This document shows positions 19,886-32,754 of a stretch of 45,188 nucleotides of DNA, in pieces. The stretch is from Stentor coeruleus (Eukaryota; Ciliophora; Heterotrichea; Heterotrichida; Stentoridae), in contig MPUH01000576.1 in assembly GCA_001970955.1 (NCBI GenBank), forward strand, positions 1 through 45,188. The letters run 5' to 3'. The first letter of the stretch is position 1; each line of letters opens with the position of its first letter. The position numbers and the translations under genes were made by a program. Below the pieces are notes generated by a model that was given only the letters and a program-made list of their open reading frames with translations, made no database searches and was not told the DNA's origin.

Positions 19886-20498
19886 ATTATTAACTATGTT
19901 TTCTCTGTAATTTTAGTTGAATTGCCATTATGATATAAAAGTTTTACTTAGAATTTACATGTAAAAATTCTTATCATAGAGGATTTAATTTAATCTATTC
20001 TCAAATCACTTACAAGATATTTATATTTTTGAATGCGGTAAAAGTAAATATCGAAAATAATAATTAACTAAAACAAACTTTTGCAAGAAAAGGTATACTA
20101 AGATATTTAGTTTAGTATGAATAGTTAAAGAGTTTAAAATTCTTCTTGTTTTCTTCAGTTTTTACATCTTAGTTTGATTATTTTTATACTCCAATTCAAA
20201 TTTCTTGAACAAAAAATATTCATATCTCCGTTTTATGATGCAATAAACAGTATAGAATGTTTATTAGCTAAGCTGACCATACACAAAAAAAGAACCCTAA
20301 AAATTTGCCCCCTATTTCCCGCCATTCTATATGTCTTTACTTTCCAGATAAAAAATTATTGATATCCCAAACTTCTTCCTAAAAAAATTATTACTAAAAA
20401 AGAAGACATTCATTATACTAATTTTTATTTTTTCATCTAACTTTCAACTATTATTTTATGGGTTTTTCTGGGCTGGTGCAAAAATTATACTTACTTAA
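19886..20498. promoter_or_regulatory. Divergent 5' region upstream of the Cys-rich-repeat gene
   Basis: About 610 bp between the hypothetical gene (leftward) and the large membrane-protein gene (rightward). An AACCCTAA element sits at 20293-20300, 199 bp before the rightward ATG and in sense orientation. The right half is G-poor, as upstream of other + genes. Confidence 0.4.
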
Positions 20499-23400
20499 AT
20501 GGGATTAATAAATTTAATGATTCCCACACTTTTATTAATTCTCGTGGCTGAGTCATCAGTTCTAGTAGAATATCGTTTTGCTGACAACTTCGGCCAGGTT
20601 TTCCACGATTATTCTGGAAATAATTATCATGCTGTTAATGGAGACAGCTATTTAACTACAAGCAAAGATACAACTCCAACAGATAGAGGTGCTTATTTTG
20701 ATCAGGTTGGCGCTGATATCATTACTTTGCCTTCAAATGATAAGGTTTCAACACAGTTAAATTTACCCAGCACGTTTACAATAATGCTATGGGCAAATTC
20801 ATATGATGATTGGGACTACTTTATTCTATACCGTAAAAATTCTGATGGATCAAATTATTTTTACTTGAAACGTATAGATACAAATAATATTCTAGCTTGC
20901 AAAATCAAAAGTGGAACTTACACATCAACTGAAACTAAAAGTGCTATTGAATCATATAAAGAAAGTATTTTCTATTTAGATTTCTGGAATCTTATAACAC
21001 TAATTATTTCAGGCACAACAGTTAAAGCAAATACAAATGGTATTAACAGAATAACAATAACAATATCATCAACTGCTAATGAATGGATTGAAGGAACTAA
21101 CTCTTATAGTATGACTATCGGTCATACAGATACAAGTGTAAAATCCATGGAAGCAGTTTTATGGAAATTCACAATTTTTGACACAGAAGTTTCTGATAGC
21201 GACTACTATGGAGGAAGTTATACACCTGGAAATTGTTTAGTAGCAAGTTGTCCATCTTCTTGCAATCCTAGTATTAAAATTGGTACAAATTATTATTGTA
21301 TGAGCGTAAATAAACAATCAACACAATTGGGCACAGGTACATCATGTTCAAGTACTTGCACAAATTCAAATGTTGGATGTTTTACAAGTGCGAGTAATTG
21401 CTTAACCTGTTCTTGTAGTTATTATAGTTGTATTATTTCAGGAAGTTCAACTGTATGTTGGTGTCCTACTGATGCTGTTAGTACTTCAACTGGATGTACA
21501 TGCAATAATGGTGGTACATATGATGGAATTTCTACTTGTGTTTGTTATACAGATTGTTCAGCTTGTACTGTTGCTTTGCTATGTACTAGTTGTATTGCTT
21601 CAAATGCGTCACCAACAACTACAATTGGATACAAGTGTAATGATAAGTATTATAATACTACTGCTCTTACTACTTCAGGAGCCTGTTTGTCTTGTTATAG
21701 TCATTGTGCTACTTGCTCACAAGCTAATATTTGTTTGGCTTGCATTGCAAATAATGCGTCTCCAACAGCTAGTCAAGGTTGCGCTTGTGATAACAAATAT
21801 TACCTTTCTGGAGATTTAACAAGTTCAAACGCTTGCAGTGCTTGTCACATTCATTGTGCTACATGCAATCAAGCAAGTATATGTTTAACTTGTATTTCAG
21901 CAAATGCATCTCCTACATCAATAGGCTGTGCTTGCAATAATAAATACTACCTCAATGGAGATTTAATTAGTTCAAATGCTTGCAATGCTTGTCACTCTCA
22001 TTGTATTACATGTAATCAAGCAAATATATGCTTAGCTTGTATTGCAGCAAATGCATCTCCTACATCAATAGGCTGTGCTTGCGATAATAAATACTACCTC
22101 ACTGGAGATTTAACTAGTTCAAATGCTTGCACTGCTTGTCACTCTCATTGTGCGGAATGCGATCAAGGAAGTAAATGTTTGACCTGCATAGCTCAATATG
22201 CTAATCCTTCTACAATTGGTTGTGAATGTAAGATTAAGTATTATCTGTCAACTTCATTAACTGATATTAATGGGTGTGTTTCCTGTAATAGTCAATGTGC
22301 CTCATGTATACAAGCAGATACTTGTTCAACATGCATAACAGTAAATGCTGAACCAAATTCAATAGGATGTTCATGCAAAAGCAAATATTACTTATCTGGA
22401 TCTTTAGAAAGTATAGATGGTTGCACTTTATGCTATGATCATTGTGCTACATGTAATCAAGCTGATATATGCCAGGAATGTATTACAATAAATGCTGAAG
22501 TTGCTTCAGTAGGTTGTCAATGCAAATCAGGGTATTATTTAGCAGGAGCCCTAACAGAAATAGATGGATGTTCTCAGTGTTATAATCAATGCAAAACATG
22601 TGAAAAATCAGATGTGTGCTTGACTTGTATTACTGATAATGCTTCTCCTTCTCCTTCAAGTTATGGTTGTGTGTGCAATTCAATGTATTATCTTTCAGGA
22701 GCATTAACAGCAGTAAATGGATGCAGTCCTTGTCATTCTCACTGTTTATCTTGTGTTGAAGCCAATAAATGCATTGATTGCAAAGCTTTAAATTCATCAC
22801 CTTCAATAATTGGTTGTTCTTGTAATCCAAATACTTACTCATCAAATACTTTAGATAAAATTGATGGTTGTACTTTATGTCATGAACATTGTGCTTCATG
22901 TAATGAAACTGATATTTGTATAACTTGTATTTATAATAATACAGTGCCTAGCATTATTGGTTGTACTTGCAATGAAGGGTTTTATTTATCAGGGATTTTA
23001 AATAGTTCTTCTAGTTGTTTATCATGCCACTCAGACTGTTATACATGCGAAGAAGCTGATAAATGCTTATTGTGTATAGATGAAAACTCTATCCCAGATA
23101 CAATAGGCTGTACTTGTATTAATGGTTATTATATTTCATCTATAGATCCACTTAGGTGCTCAGCATGTTTAGATCAATGCAAAACTTGCACAAATTCATT
23201 TAATTGTACATCCTGTAAAATCTCAAATGCAATTATTGTTTCTGGTTCTTGCCAATGTCCAGATAATTCAATAGAAATCAATAACTCATGTGTATGTAAT
23301 GATGGATTTTTTTTAATAAAAGAATCAAATAACGAAAATGTTTGTCTAGAATGCAACAAAAAATGTAAAACTTGTTGTTATAATGGAAATAATAGTTATT

Positions 23401-25133
23401 GCTTATCGTGTTTTAATTCTACAGATATCCTTACAGATACTGGAGATTGTATTTCAGCTTGTTTAAATGGTTATTATGATGAAAATGGTATATGCAAAGT
23501 CTGCCCTGAACTTTGTAATTCATGTAATAGTATTGAATGTTTTTCATGTGTCTTAAATGCGGATTTGACAAATGTTGATAGAAAAAAATGCTATTGTAAA
23601 GAAGGGTTTAAACAAAGTAATAATAATTGTCTTGAAGATTATTTTGAAGCAGTTATAAGTGTTGATAACAATAATAAGATAAAGGTTGAATTTGAAGAAG
23701 AAATAAAGGTAGACTTAAGTGTTGAAGATATTTTAGTCAGTATTCAGAATGTGCAAAAATTTTCTTACTCTGTATCGAAAAATGATTTTAAAACTTTTTA
23801 TGTTACTTTGAATTTTTTTGAAGATGTTTATGAAGGAACTATAGTAAATGTTACGTTGATTGATTATCCAATATTTAGCAAAAATGGTAAAGTGCTGAAA
23901 GACTATGCTTATATCGTGAAAATTAATTATTATCTTGTCACATCTAAAATGATTGCTGCTATGGCTAATTCTACATCCACAGCTTCAAAATTTGTGATAA
24001 CTTCATCAATTACTATGGCTATAATGACTAATCCATCTGCAGTTTGGATTTTATTAAATACTATTCAAATGGTTCAATATATGCTTTTAAGTGATAATCA
24101 GATCCCAGAAGGTCTCGAAACATTTATTTCAGGGTTTGGAAACTTTGATAATTTTATTCCTAATCCATTCTTGTATATTTTTGATTTGAATTCCACTTCT
24201 ATGCCTTGCATGCAAGTTAAAGATTTTGGGTATAGCACAAGTGTGTTTTTTATTAATATAGGCATTTCAATAGCTCAATTTTGTATAATTCTTAGCTTTT
24301 TACCTCTTTTGTACATCCTTTCAAAGTTTGATCTTGGAAAAATATCACTTAAGATTAATAAGTTACTCAGCAATTATAAATATAGTTTCTTTTTAAGATT
24401 TTGGTCTCAGGCCTATTTAGACATTGGAATCGCAGCAATTATTCAATTGAGATCAGTAATTATTATTAAGGAAATAACAATACCTGGATATGGCCATTTT
24501 AATTATTTCTCAGCAGCTTTATGTGCTGTAATATTTATTTAGATATTATTTATTGTAACTCCTTTATGCTTTATTATAGCCTCTTATCTTTTTAGGTCAG
24601 ATATTTTTAGTGAAGAAAACGAAGAATTTATTTCAAAATGGGGATGTTATTATTTTGAATTTAAAAATAATAAAGGTTTTATGAGTTGTCAGTATTACTT
24701 TATATATTTTTTGAGAAGATTAGGTTTTTCACTTTCTCAGATTTACTTAAATTCATATCCACATATACAAGGTGGTTTGAATATTTTAGGCTCTTTAATT
24801 CAGACAGGATATCTATTTTATTTTAGACCTTTTAAGGAAAGATCAATACTATTGTCAAATATGATAGGTGAGATCTGTGTAACAGTTACTATGGGACTAG
24901 TTTACAGCTTAATGTTTATAAAATCTTTAAAAACTGTTGCGTATATAGAGAAATCCACGATTTTTGTTATCCTTTCAGGTATGGTAATTGAAATAATAAT
25001 CTCAATTTATATTACCTTAGAATCTTTTGCTACACTTTTGAAGAATGTGATAAAATCTAAAAAACTTGCATCCTTGAAAAGTGCTAGAGTTAATGCAGAG
25101 ACAAAATATACTTTAGAAAATGATTTAAAATAG
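20499..25133 (+). CDS. Secreted-type LamG plus Cys-rich-repeat multi-pass membrane protein
   Basis: A 15-nt intron (24528-24542) joins two frames into a 1539-residue protein. It starts with a signal peptide (MGLINLMIPTLLLILVAES). Residues about 24-245 form a LamG/concanavalin-like domain (VEYRFADNFG, LPSTFTIMLWA, NLITLIISGTTVKANTN). Then come about 15 furin/EGF-like repeats of roughly 50 residues built on CxxCHxHCxTCxxxxxCLxCI and GCxCxxxYYL. After a short beta-rich stretch (about 1060-1140) the C-terminal third is hydrophobic with several membrane helices (for example IGISIAQFCIILSFLPLLYIL) and a Lys-rich tail. It is probably a cell-surface receptor or adhesion-type protein with the repeats outside. 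The ligand is unknown. It converges with the Kelch/Cys-rich gene. Confidence 0.85.
21540..23640 (+). repeat. Tandem Cys-rich repeat array inside the membrane-protein gene
   Basis: The coding DNA repeats about every 140-150 bp. Some units are almost identical at DNA level: the stretch encoding NASPTSIGCACxNKYYL occurs at about 21901-21950 and again at about 22045-22095. Units towards the 3' end have diverged. The array looks like it has grown by recent local duplication in its first third. Confidence 0.8.
24528..24542 (+). other. 15-nt intron of the Cys-rich-repeat gene
   Basis: GTAATATTTATTTAG, A at position 10, phase 0. It removes an in-frame TAG and adds a 196-codon exon with further membrane segments. 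Confidence 0.9.
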
Positions 25134-25826
25134 GTGAACTTTATAATAATTGTTTTTGTATAATCAAACTAATATGTATTGAATATGAATTTATTATTAA
25201 TTTAATATAAGAAATACTTTGTTCTATTAGTCTGTTTATTTTATATAAACAAATAAATACCTAAAAACTTTAAAAGTAAAATATAATTAAAATTGAATTC
25301 TTAAAGTATAAGCAAGGCGATTCAAATTGTTTTTCTGTTAGATTTGAACAAAAATATAGTATTTGATGTTATGAGTATTATTTTTTAAGTCAATTAAAAT
25401 ATTTAAATTAATATCCAGATTTTTTGCTCTTTTTATATAAGATTCATTACAAAAACTCAAAATTTTTCATCAAACACCTTTTTAGCAATCCTAAAAATAA
25501 GCCATCCTTTATTAACAACATATAATCGAAATTTTCAAAATAACCTTTTAAAACCTAAAGCCAATCATATTTATAAGCATATAAAGCAATGCATATATCA
25601 TCAACACTCATACCTGATTATCAAGAATTTCACACAAGTATTCTTGACGAATTTATAATCATAATCTGTCTGAAGTATATTAAAATGAGAGAACTCAAAG
25701 TTATAAGTTATACATATCAATATCAAGCCATAAAAATCTTAAATACATTGAAAATAAAAAAATCATAAACCTTTTAATAAAACCCTTACAATCTTATAAA
25801 AATAACATTTTTTCCCAAGTCTAATT
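25134..25826. other. Intergenic between two convergent membrane-protein genes
   Basis: The left part is the C-poor 3' flank of the rightward gene; from about 25440 it is the G-poor 3' flank of the leftward Kelch gene. No ORF, repeat or RNA gene is visible. Confidence 0.45.
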
Positions 25827-28800
25827 TTATCTAACTAAAGTGTTTAATTTGACTTCTTCAACTATTAAAGTGCCCTTACTTCCATGATCCTCCAAAATCT
25901 CATTATCTTTGCCAAAGTTCGTATGATGAATCATCCTCCTTTTATTTTTAATATCATAAAAGCTCTTTCGATTTAGAAAATTTTGCATCAAACTATTATA
26001 TTTACCTTCATAAAATCTCATTATTCCTGCAAGGGACCCTAATATCCCAAAAACAGAGCCTAAAATTCCTGATATAAAAATCAAAACGCTTTGCTTAAAA
26101 ATCCTATCAGTAAAAAGTCCTAAACCACTTTTATACAAAAATATTATAACCTTAAGTTCTGCAGAAATAGGTAAATCAATATCTAAACTTTGTGAACCAT
26201 GTAAAGGGAATTGTTCAGAAGAAACATGATATCCTGTAAGTTCACTTTTCCACATAGAAGACTGTGATTTAAACAATGATGGAGTTAAAGTATAATAAAA
26301 CTTACTAGCTTCTGAGCCTATAAAAACATATTTTTTTGATGCATATAACTCATTTCTGATACTACTGATTTCATTAGGAATAGAAGAGTCACTTGTAATA
26401 TTTACATAAATTTTTGATGCGTAACTGAGTTTTTCTTTAGAATTAATAAAAATACTCGCTCCACCACGAAGTTCGCAGTTATAGCAAGTTAATTTTATAA
26501 CACATTCCTCGTTATCAGAAGCTTTACATGAATGTTTAAATGAACCATATAAATTAGTGATGTTTATGAATATTTTTGGATTACACACATAGTTTTCTTC
26601 ACAATCCCCTCTATACCCAATTAAAGTACATTCTATTTCAAGTTTATCAGCTGTAAAAATTTTAGAGTTTTCTTCAAGTATAATCAAAGGAACAAGCGCT
26701 TTTGTTTCTTGGATATTATTGATTTTATATTCAATTATCGATGACCCTACAAAAATTATAGCGATTATTAAGAAAATCAAAGAAAAAAACCCTCCAGTTT
26801 GATTTTTAGTCAATATCATCGGCTCATTTAGATTATAATTGTGCTTGTCTATATAGAAATCAATAAGATTCAATTTGTTTTTAAAATTCGATATTGATAA
26901 TACAATAATTATTAAAAACAAAAATACTGTCATTACAACCAATATGTAAATAAGATTGATACTATTATCATCTGAAGAATACATTTTAGGTTGTACTGAA
27001 GAATAGTCATCACTTATATTAATTTTGTTAGGCTGTTTACTTCCTGCTGGGCAATTAAATCCTGCTGGACATTCAAAGCATAATGATGAACCAGGTTTAC
27101 TATTAAATGTTTCTTCTGGACATGGTAAGCATTGTCTATAAGATGAGCCACCTTTAATACTATTATAAGTTCCAATAGGACAAAGTTTACATATTTCACT
27201 TCCCATGATTTCTGAGTAAGATCCAGGCTCACATTCTATACAGCCCTGGTCTGATTTATAGGTACCTTTTGAACATATAGGATTACATTCACCTGTAGAA
27301 CAGATTTCTTTCATGTCTATATAATAAAAATCGTAAGAACCATATATAAATATAGGTAATAATCCTTGGCATGAACCTCCTCCAAAAGAATAAATACGAT
27401 CTCTGTAGTAAGTAAAAGCAGAAAAATAAACATAAGCAAATGTATCAGGATACCAATACATAGACCCATCAGGTTTAAAAATTGTTGCATCTCCTGATAA
27501 TTCAATAAGCCATTGTTGTCCTCCAACTTTTACAAATGTATCATTTAACAAAATTTGAATACTATTCGCATAGGGATAATATTCGTATTTAATAACTTCC
27601 CAAGTATCTGTATCAATATCATATATCGAGTATCCTTGCATTCCTGAATCATTTATGCTACTACCTTCTAAACAGTAAAAAAGATTATCAAGAATATAGC
27701 ATTTTGAGTAAGATTTTGGAATTGATGATGACAATTTTTTATATTCAAGACTTCCTATATCAAATTGCCATAACTCCCCTGAAAGCCCAGATTCTGTTAT
27801 TCCTCCATATATGTAAATTATTGGAAATTTCAATGCAAGACATGCTCCTTTTATGCTTCTTGGAATAATTCCTGAGTTTGGGATTAGCTTTTTCCAATCT
27901 GAATTCAATGAGTTGTATATAAACAAATCATTTCTAAATCCTGAAATATCTTCTCCACCAAAAAGTACTAAAGCATCTCCATCTGAATCAACTGCATGAC
28001 TATGTCTTGGAGTGGGTAATTCACCTGACATACTTTGTACTCTCCATTTTTCTTTTTCAATATTAAACACCCACATATTGTTATAAAGTGTATTTAAAGT
28101 TTTCCCACCAAATAAATACAATTCCCCATTTATGGCAGTCATTGATGCATGTGACCTTTTCTCTGGGCTTAAGTCTGAATATGAAAGGATAATATTATTT
28201 CCTGTATCTAAGTCAATTGAATAAAATTCATTTGTGTACGAATTATATTCATAGTTAAATCCTCCAAAAAAGTATAAAATATTATCACGCAAAGCTAGTC
28301 CATATGAATCTACAGCAAACAAAGGCATTTTTTCATCAACAGCCCACAAGTAATTATTTTCAGCAATATTAACTTTAATAATTGGTTCAAACCATGCAGT
28401 AAGTCCTCCTGAAAGTACATAAAAATAATCACCATAAATAATACATTGATGAAATGCTCGATTATCCTCAGTTTCATTAGGATCAGTCAATTCAACCCAC
28501 ATTTGATCATCTAAACAATACTTATACAGCCTAAAATTATAATGATTAGCTGTTAATCCACTTGTCGCATAAAAGCATCCATTAAAATATTCCATACAAT
28601 TATAACTATACGGATTCATCTTAATACCAAAATTTTCCATTTCAGTCCATTCAAGTGTTGTCATATTCAATCTAAATATTTTTTACATATGAAGGTCATT
28701 TTTTGATCCATATTGAGTCTCCCCTCCAAAAATAGCAAAATACTCATTCCCATCTTTTAAATATGAAGTAAAAGCATAAGCTTGTCTCATTGAAGGGGGA

Positions 28801-29219
28801 TTTTTTGTTATAAGATTAGTCCAACTAAAATCATTAGGATCAAATTCCCAGAAATCATTTTTCAAACCTGTATAAGTTTTCCCACCAAATATGTAAAACT
28901 TATCATTTAAAACACTTGTAAAACCACCATAATAGATTCTTGAAGCTAAATAGTTGATACAAGGATTTATATCTGAAGTTAAGATAACATCTTCCCAAGT
29001 GTTATTTGAAAGATAAAATGCCCATGTATCGCTGTAATACATTTTCCCTGAAAACCCACCAAAAGTTATGATAAGGTCTTTTGAATGTATGTAAGATATA
29101 CAAATAGCTGCTCGGTTAGCTGGAGGAGTTTTTGTTGATGGGATATATACATTCCAAGATTCCACAAAGGTAAGAAAGTAAAAGACTAACAATAAACGCA
29201 TGTATATAAAAATAATCAA
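25827..29219 (-). CDS. Kelch/Cys-rich single-chain membrane protein (copy A)
   Basis: A 15-nt intron (28672-28686) joins two frames into a 1125-residue protein. An N-terminal signal (MRLLLVFYFLTFVES) is followed by about ten Kelch blades over residues 20-630 (IITFGGFSGKMYYSDTW, LYLFGGKTLNTLYNNMWVF, LVLFGGEDISG, IYIYGGITESG). Next is a Cys-rich ephrin-receptor-like module with CxxCxxGxY units (about 635-723), then a first membrane helix (about 751-772), a second (about 807-828) and a third (about 1045-1068) before a short basic tail. Splicing restores the blade NDLHILNMTTLEW. It is probably a surface receptor or adhesion protein. It has an intact close paralogue-like partner at 40781-44187. 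Confidence 0.85.
28672..28686 (-). other. 15-nt intron of Kelch/Cys-rich copy A
   Basis: Sense sequence GTAAAAAATATTTAG, A at position 10, phase 2. The same intron is at the same codon in copy B (43616-43630). Confidence 0.92.
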
Positions 29220-30090
29220 AAATAAATGGAATGTATTTTATAAGGTTTTTTAAGACTGATTTTATAACTTCATGAAAATTATAATTATAAAAAGTGATTA
29301 TAGGGTAAGTTGCTTTTTTTTTGATTTTTTACAGTAGATTGAATGTGTTTAATTATAAGGAAATCGTGTTTATCAAGTAGTAAACGAAGAATTTTTGTGA
29401 AGTTTTTATTTCTAATAGATTATGGTTTGTTATTGATTATATGATTGTATTTGTTTATATAAAGTACTTTAAAACTATGATGTGATTGTTTATTTAGGCT
29501 AATTTTTATTATCAAAACTAATTAATATAGGAAATTCAAAGTAAATTTTGGTGTAGTTTTTTTCTAAGATGCTGGTGCTTATGAGGTTAGTAGTATTTGT
29601 TATGATTATAGGTAATTAAGATAGAATAACAAAAGAGTTTTCGCTGAAATTCTGAGAAAATTTTAGATGGTATTAGTCATATAATCCCTAAATTTCAGAC
29701 AATAAGCTGAATCTTCTGAGTTTTAATAGAATTATATGCATATATTGTAAATTCTAAAGGTTTTCTTACTCTTAATTAATTGATTATACAAGATAAGGTA
29801 TATACTACATGATTTATATCCGCATTTGCAGTAAATATTTGTATTTTTTCCTTTTGCAGTCATCAATTGCTAACTTAAAATTTTCATAGCCAAAAATTAA
29901 AGGGCATAAAAAGTATCGTAGACCTCATCGAATCAAAGTTATAAAAATTCATTTTTGTTTATTCCCATTTTCATACTTCCATACTTATTACTCAAGAAAA
30001 TACACCATTTTCATAGTTTTCGAGTATATAATAATGTAAAGTATAAGTAATTATGAAATCATTCACAAAAGATAAACTTAATAAAATCAT

Positions 30091-30390
30091 AATATTGGTT
30101 AAATTCTATATCTACAGCTTCAAAAGTTGTAAAAATATCATCAATTGTTATTTTTATATTGAATAATTTTTCTGCTTTTGGATTTTATTAAATACTATTC
30201 AATGATTCAATATATAATAATCAGATATCAAAGGGCCTTATAAAATGTATTTCAGGGCTTAGAGGCTTTAATTTTTTATTTCTAATCCATTCCTGTATAT
30301 TTTTTAATAAAAAATTCCACTTCTATACGTATATGTAAATTAGAATTTTTTTTGGGTATAGTATAAGTATTTTTTTTATTAACTCAGAAT
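30091..30390 (+). pseudogene. Decayed copy of the 3' part of the Cys-rich-repeat gene
   Basis: About 300 bp is clearly alignable by eye to 23965-24270 of the intact gene in the same orientation. Shared runs include ctacagcttcaaaa, tggattttattaaatacta, atttcaggg, and aattccacttctat, in the same order. Numerous small deletions and stops destroy the frame. No other part of the gene is recognisable nearby, so it is a fragment from an old local duplication. Confidence 0.8.
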
Positions 30391-30648
30391 TCATTGAATC
30401 AATTAGGTTTATTTAAATGAATTTTGATTTAAATGGGATGGGATGATAAAAGTAGATAAAATTATTAATTATAAGAATGCAAATAGATAAAAGTATTTAG
30501 GAAGTCACTCTGTAATTTTACTACTTGGGGATTAGTATGAATAGACAAAAAATTCTGTTTATATCTTATTTAAAAAATTTTAAATCAATAAGCAAAAATT
30601 TTATACTTTTTGATGCTTGTCAAATTGGGAAAGTCAATAGTTAAACCT

Positions 30649-30749
30649 TGAGATATAACATTTTAATGTAGCTCAGTCTTGATAAAAAATATTAATTTNT
30701 GAGATATAACATTTTAATGTAGCTCAGTCTTGATAAAAAATATTAATTT
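30649..30749. repeat. Perfect 50-bp duplication around a single N (assembly join)
   Basis: 30649-30698 and 30700-30749 are identical, with an N at 30699. As at 3658, this is an unmerged contig overlap rather than biology. Confidence 0.85.
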
Positions 30750-31440
30750 ATATTATCCCAATAATAGATTTTGCTAATACAAATTAGAAGTGTAAATGGA
30801 ATAATAAGATAATATATTTTCAGATGTATAATAATTTTTTGTGATTATAAAATTTAATCGAAATTAAGATAAAAACTGTAGTTTTATATATTGAAGATTG
30901 GATAGCTTCAGCATTTTTGATTTAAAATATTATTTATATGAATAACCAGAAAACTCCGTAGTCTAACATAAAAATCTTCCATTTTTGACAATATTTTTCA
31001 TAAAAAAGGTACCTTTTACTATAGATTTTAATTTGATATCCCTATGCAATAAAGAACAAGAACTATTAAACTATTATTATTTCAAAGAATAAGTTTTATA
31101 ATTTATTCAACTAACTCATCAATTCTCATTTTTTAATTATTCTTATAGCTTATTTTCAAAATATATGCATATTATATTTCAGAAAATATTATACTTCATT
31201 ATATTTCATTAGTAATTTTTATCTGCTTTGGATGATTTATTCATTTATCTTTTATCTTATTAATACCCTATGAATAAATTATAGCCATATTACACTTTTA
31301 ATTTTTTTCATAAGCTTCCTTTTCAATATAGTATCCAAAATTGTAATCAAATATCTTAAAAACAAAACCATTATTCATATTGAAAAAAGTATATCTTAAT
31401 CTTTACACAGAAATATAATAATGGTTTTATAATTATATTT

Positions 31441-31611
31441 ATGGAGAGTCATTTACTACCTATGAGAGCAAATAAGGTTATGCATCCTAAAGTTCTTAAA
31501 ACCCTTATGAGGAATTTTAACCCAATATCGCCTAAAATTAAAGCTAGAGATTCTGAGCAACCATCACATGGCTCGTTGAACAAAGCAGTACCTTTTGTTT
31601 ATATGTCATAA
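31441..31611 (+). CDS. Possible small protein, 56 residues
   Basis: An ATG-to-TAA frame in otherwise stop-rich DNA. The peptide has normal-looking composition (MESHLLPMRANKVMHPKVLK, later NFNPISPKIKARDSEQPSHG) and its G/C content is above the surroundings. It is basic with no membrane segment or known motif. It could also be a relic exon. No AACCCTAA element is near. Confidence 0.35.
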   Translation: MESHLLPMRANKVMHPKVLKTLMRNFNPISPKIKARDSEQPSHGSLNKAVPFVYMS

Positions 31612-32292
31612 AGCAAGCAAGACGTTTTATATGTAAATAAAAAGAATTAAAGTATAAATACCTAATTTTCTAGTAATTGTATTTAAAAAAGATACAGGTT
31701 TTACTTATAGCTGTGCTATTATTTAAATCTTATTATAATTTTAAATACTCAAATTCGCCTTGGGCCTTTCATCCTTAGAGTAGTTCTGTTTATGAAATGA
31801 TAAGTTTATCATACTCAACTTCTTACCTTAGAAGTTACTTTTTATTATAATATTTCTTTCAAATATGAACTCTCCATTAAATCTGATATACCCTAATACG
31901 CACAATATGCTAAAAAAATAGTATGGCATAAACTTTATAACTCAAGTCTAGCTTCATTTCTCCTAGCGAAACCCATTCTATTATCATCACAATCTCAAAA
32001 TAAAACCCTAACCCTATTTATCTTCCTACTTTCTATAACAAAATTTTTTCAACTAAAAATTCTTCTCAAAAAACTTTAAATTACTTCATTATGCCAAATC
32101 AAAAAACTATTCTTATTTCCCCATCAATGCCAATTAAATTATTCACAATCCATAATTTTCTATTTCTTTTTTCTATTTTTATCTTCTCAATACCCTCCTT
32201 CCTTCTCTTTCCCCAATATTCCTCTCTTCAATCTTCCCTTAAATTCATTTTCAATATTCCAAAATCATATTTAAAGAAATTATATTATCAAA

Positions 32293-32754
32293 CTACATCT
32301 CGATATAATTGTCTTTTTTGTTACTACACTTGTTACACTCTTTTCTGAACGAGAAATTCAAGTTCTTACAAGCGAGGCAAACCCAATCTCCTTTCCTTCC
32401 TGAGTCTGGTCTTTTAACTTCAGCTAAAATTCCTTCAATTTTTTTAGAATCTCTCGTAATACAGTTGCCCTGGATTATTTTTGGCTGTGAAGTAGCTATA
32501 GGGGTTATTTTTATAGGTACTTTTAAGAAACTAAAGTCTTCAGTATATGAAGATGTGTAAAGTTGTGTGTTTTCGTCAATATACATAAACAATGCTGAAT
32601 TGAATAATGATGATGTTTCTCCTCTAACTGATGAACATTTGTTGCAGGTGTTCCTGAATGCGAAGTTTAGGTTTGAACATTTGTTGCAGTTCCAATCGCC
32701 TTGGACTCTACGCTTTAACCCGCTTGGATATACAGTTTGTGACATGTTACTCAC
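32293..32754 (-). CDS. Protein with two RanBP2-type zinc fingers
   Basis: A 153-residue protein with a zinc finger at each end. The first is GDWNCNKCSNLNFAFRNTC followed by NKC (about 19-40), the second GDWVCLACKNLNFSFRKEC followed by NKC (about 122-143). Both have the family's W-x-C-x2-C...N-x-F-x-R...C-x2-C layout. The Asn and aromatic/Arg residues used by ZRANB2-like fingers to bind single-stranded GGU-containing RNA are present, so RNA binding is likely. The linker of about 80 residues has no recognised fold. Met1 (32754) or Met4 could be the start. Confidence 0.85.
   Translation of the reverse strand: MSNMSQTVYPSGLKRRVQGDWNCNKCSNLNFAFRNTCNKCSSVRGETSSLFNSALFMYIDENTQLYTSSYTEDFSFLKVPIKITPIATSQPKIIQGNCITRDSKKIEGILAEVKRPDSGRKGDWVCLACKNLNFSFRKECNKCSNKKDNYIEM

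Larger units (their letters stand above)
29220..32292. other. 3-kb sparse region with a gene relic, a gap and a small ORF
   Basis: 29220-29640 is C-poor on + (5' flank of Kelch copy A). Then come a decayed copy of part of the Cys-rich-repeat gene (30091-30390), an N with flanking duplication (30649-30749) and a 56-codon ORF (31441-31611). From about 31790 a long G-poor tract leads to the zinc-finger gene's 3' end; it includes AACCCTAA at 32004-32011. Confidence 0.5.

Noticed and set aside
2975..28686. In-frame TAA, TAG and TGA codons suggesting a reassigned ciliate code (TAA/TAG = Gln or TGA = Trp)
   Set aside because: In every well-supported gene the stops lie inside 15/16-nt GTA...TAG segments whose removal restores motifs. 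Long genes contain no internal TGA, TAA or TAG otherwise.
30660..30700. tRNA-like box A (TAGCTCAGT) near 30668
   Set aside because: No box B, anticodon arm or acceptor pairing follows; the motif is also repeated only because of the assembly join.
32091..32348. Rightward 85-codon frame overlapping the zinc-finger gene's end
   Set aside because: Its Phe/Leu/Ser-rich, low-complexity translation reflects the pyrimidine-rich 3' flank of the leftward gene. An AACCCTAA copy at 32004 keeps it slightly open, but no protein feature supports it.
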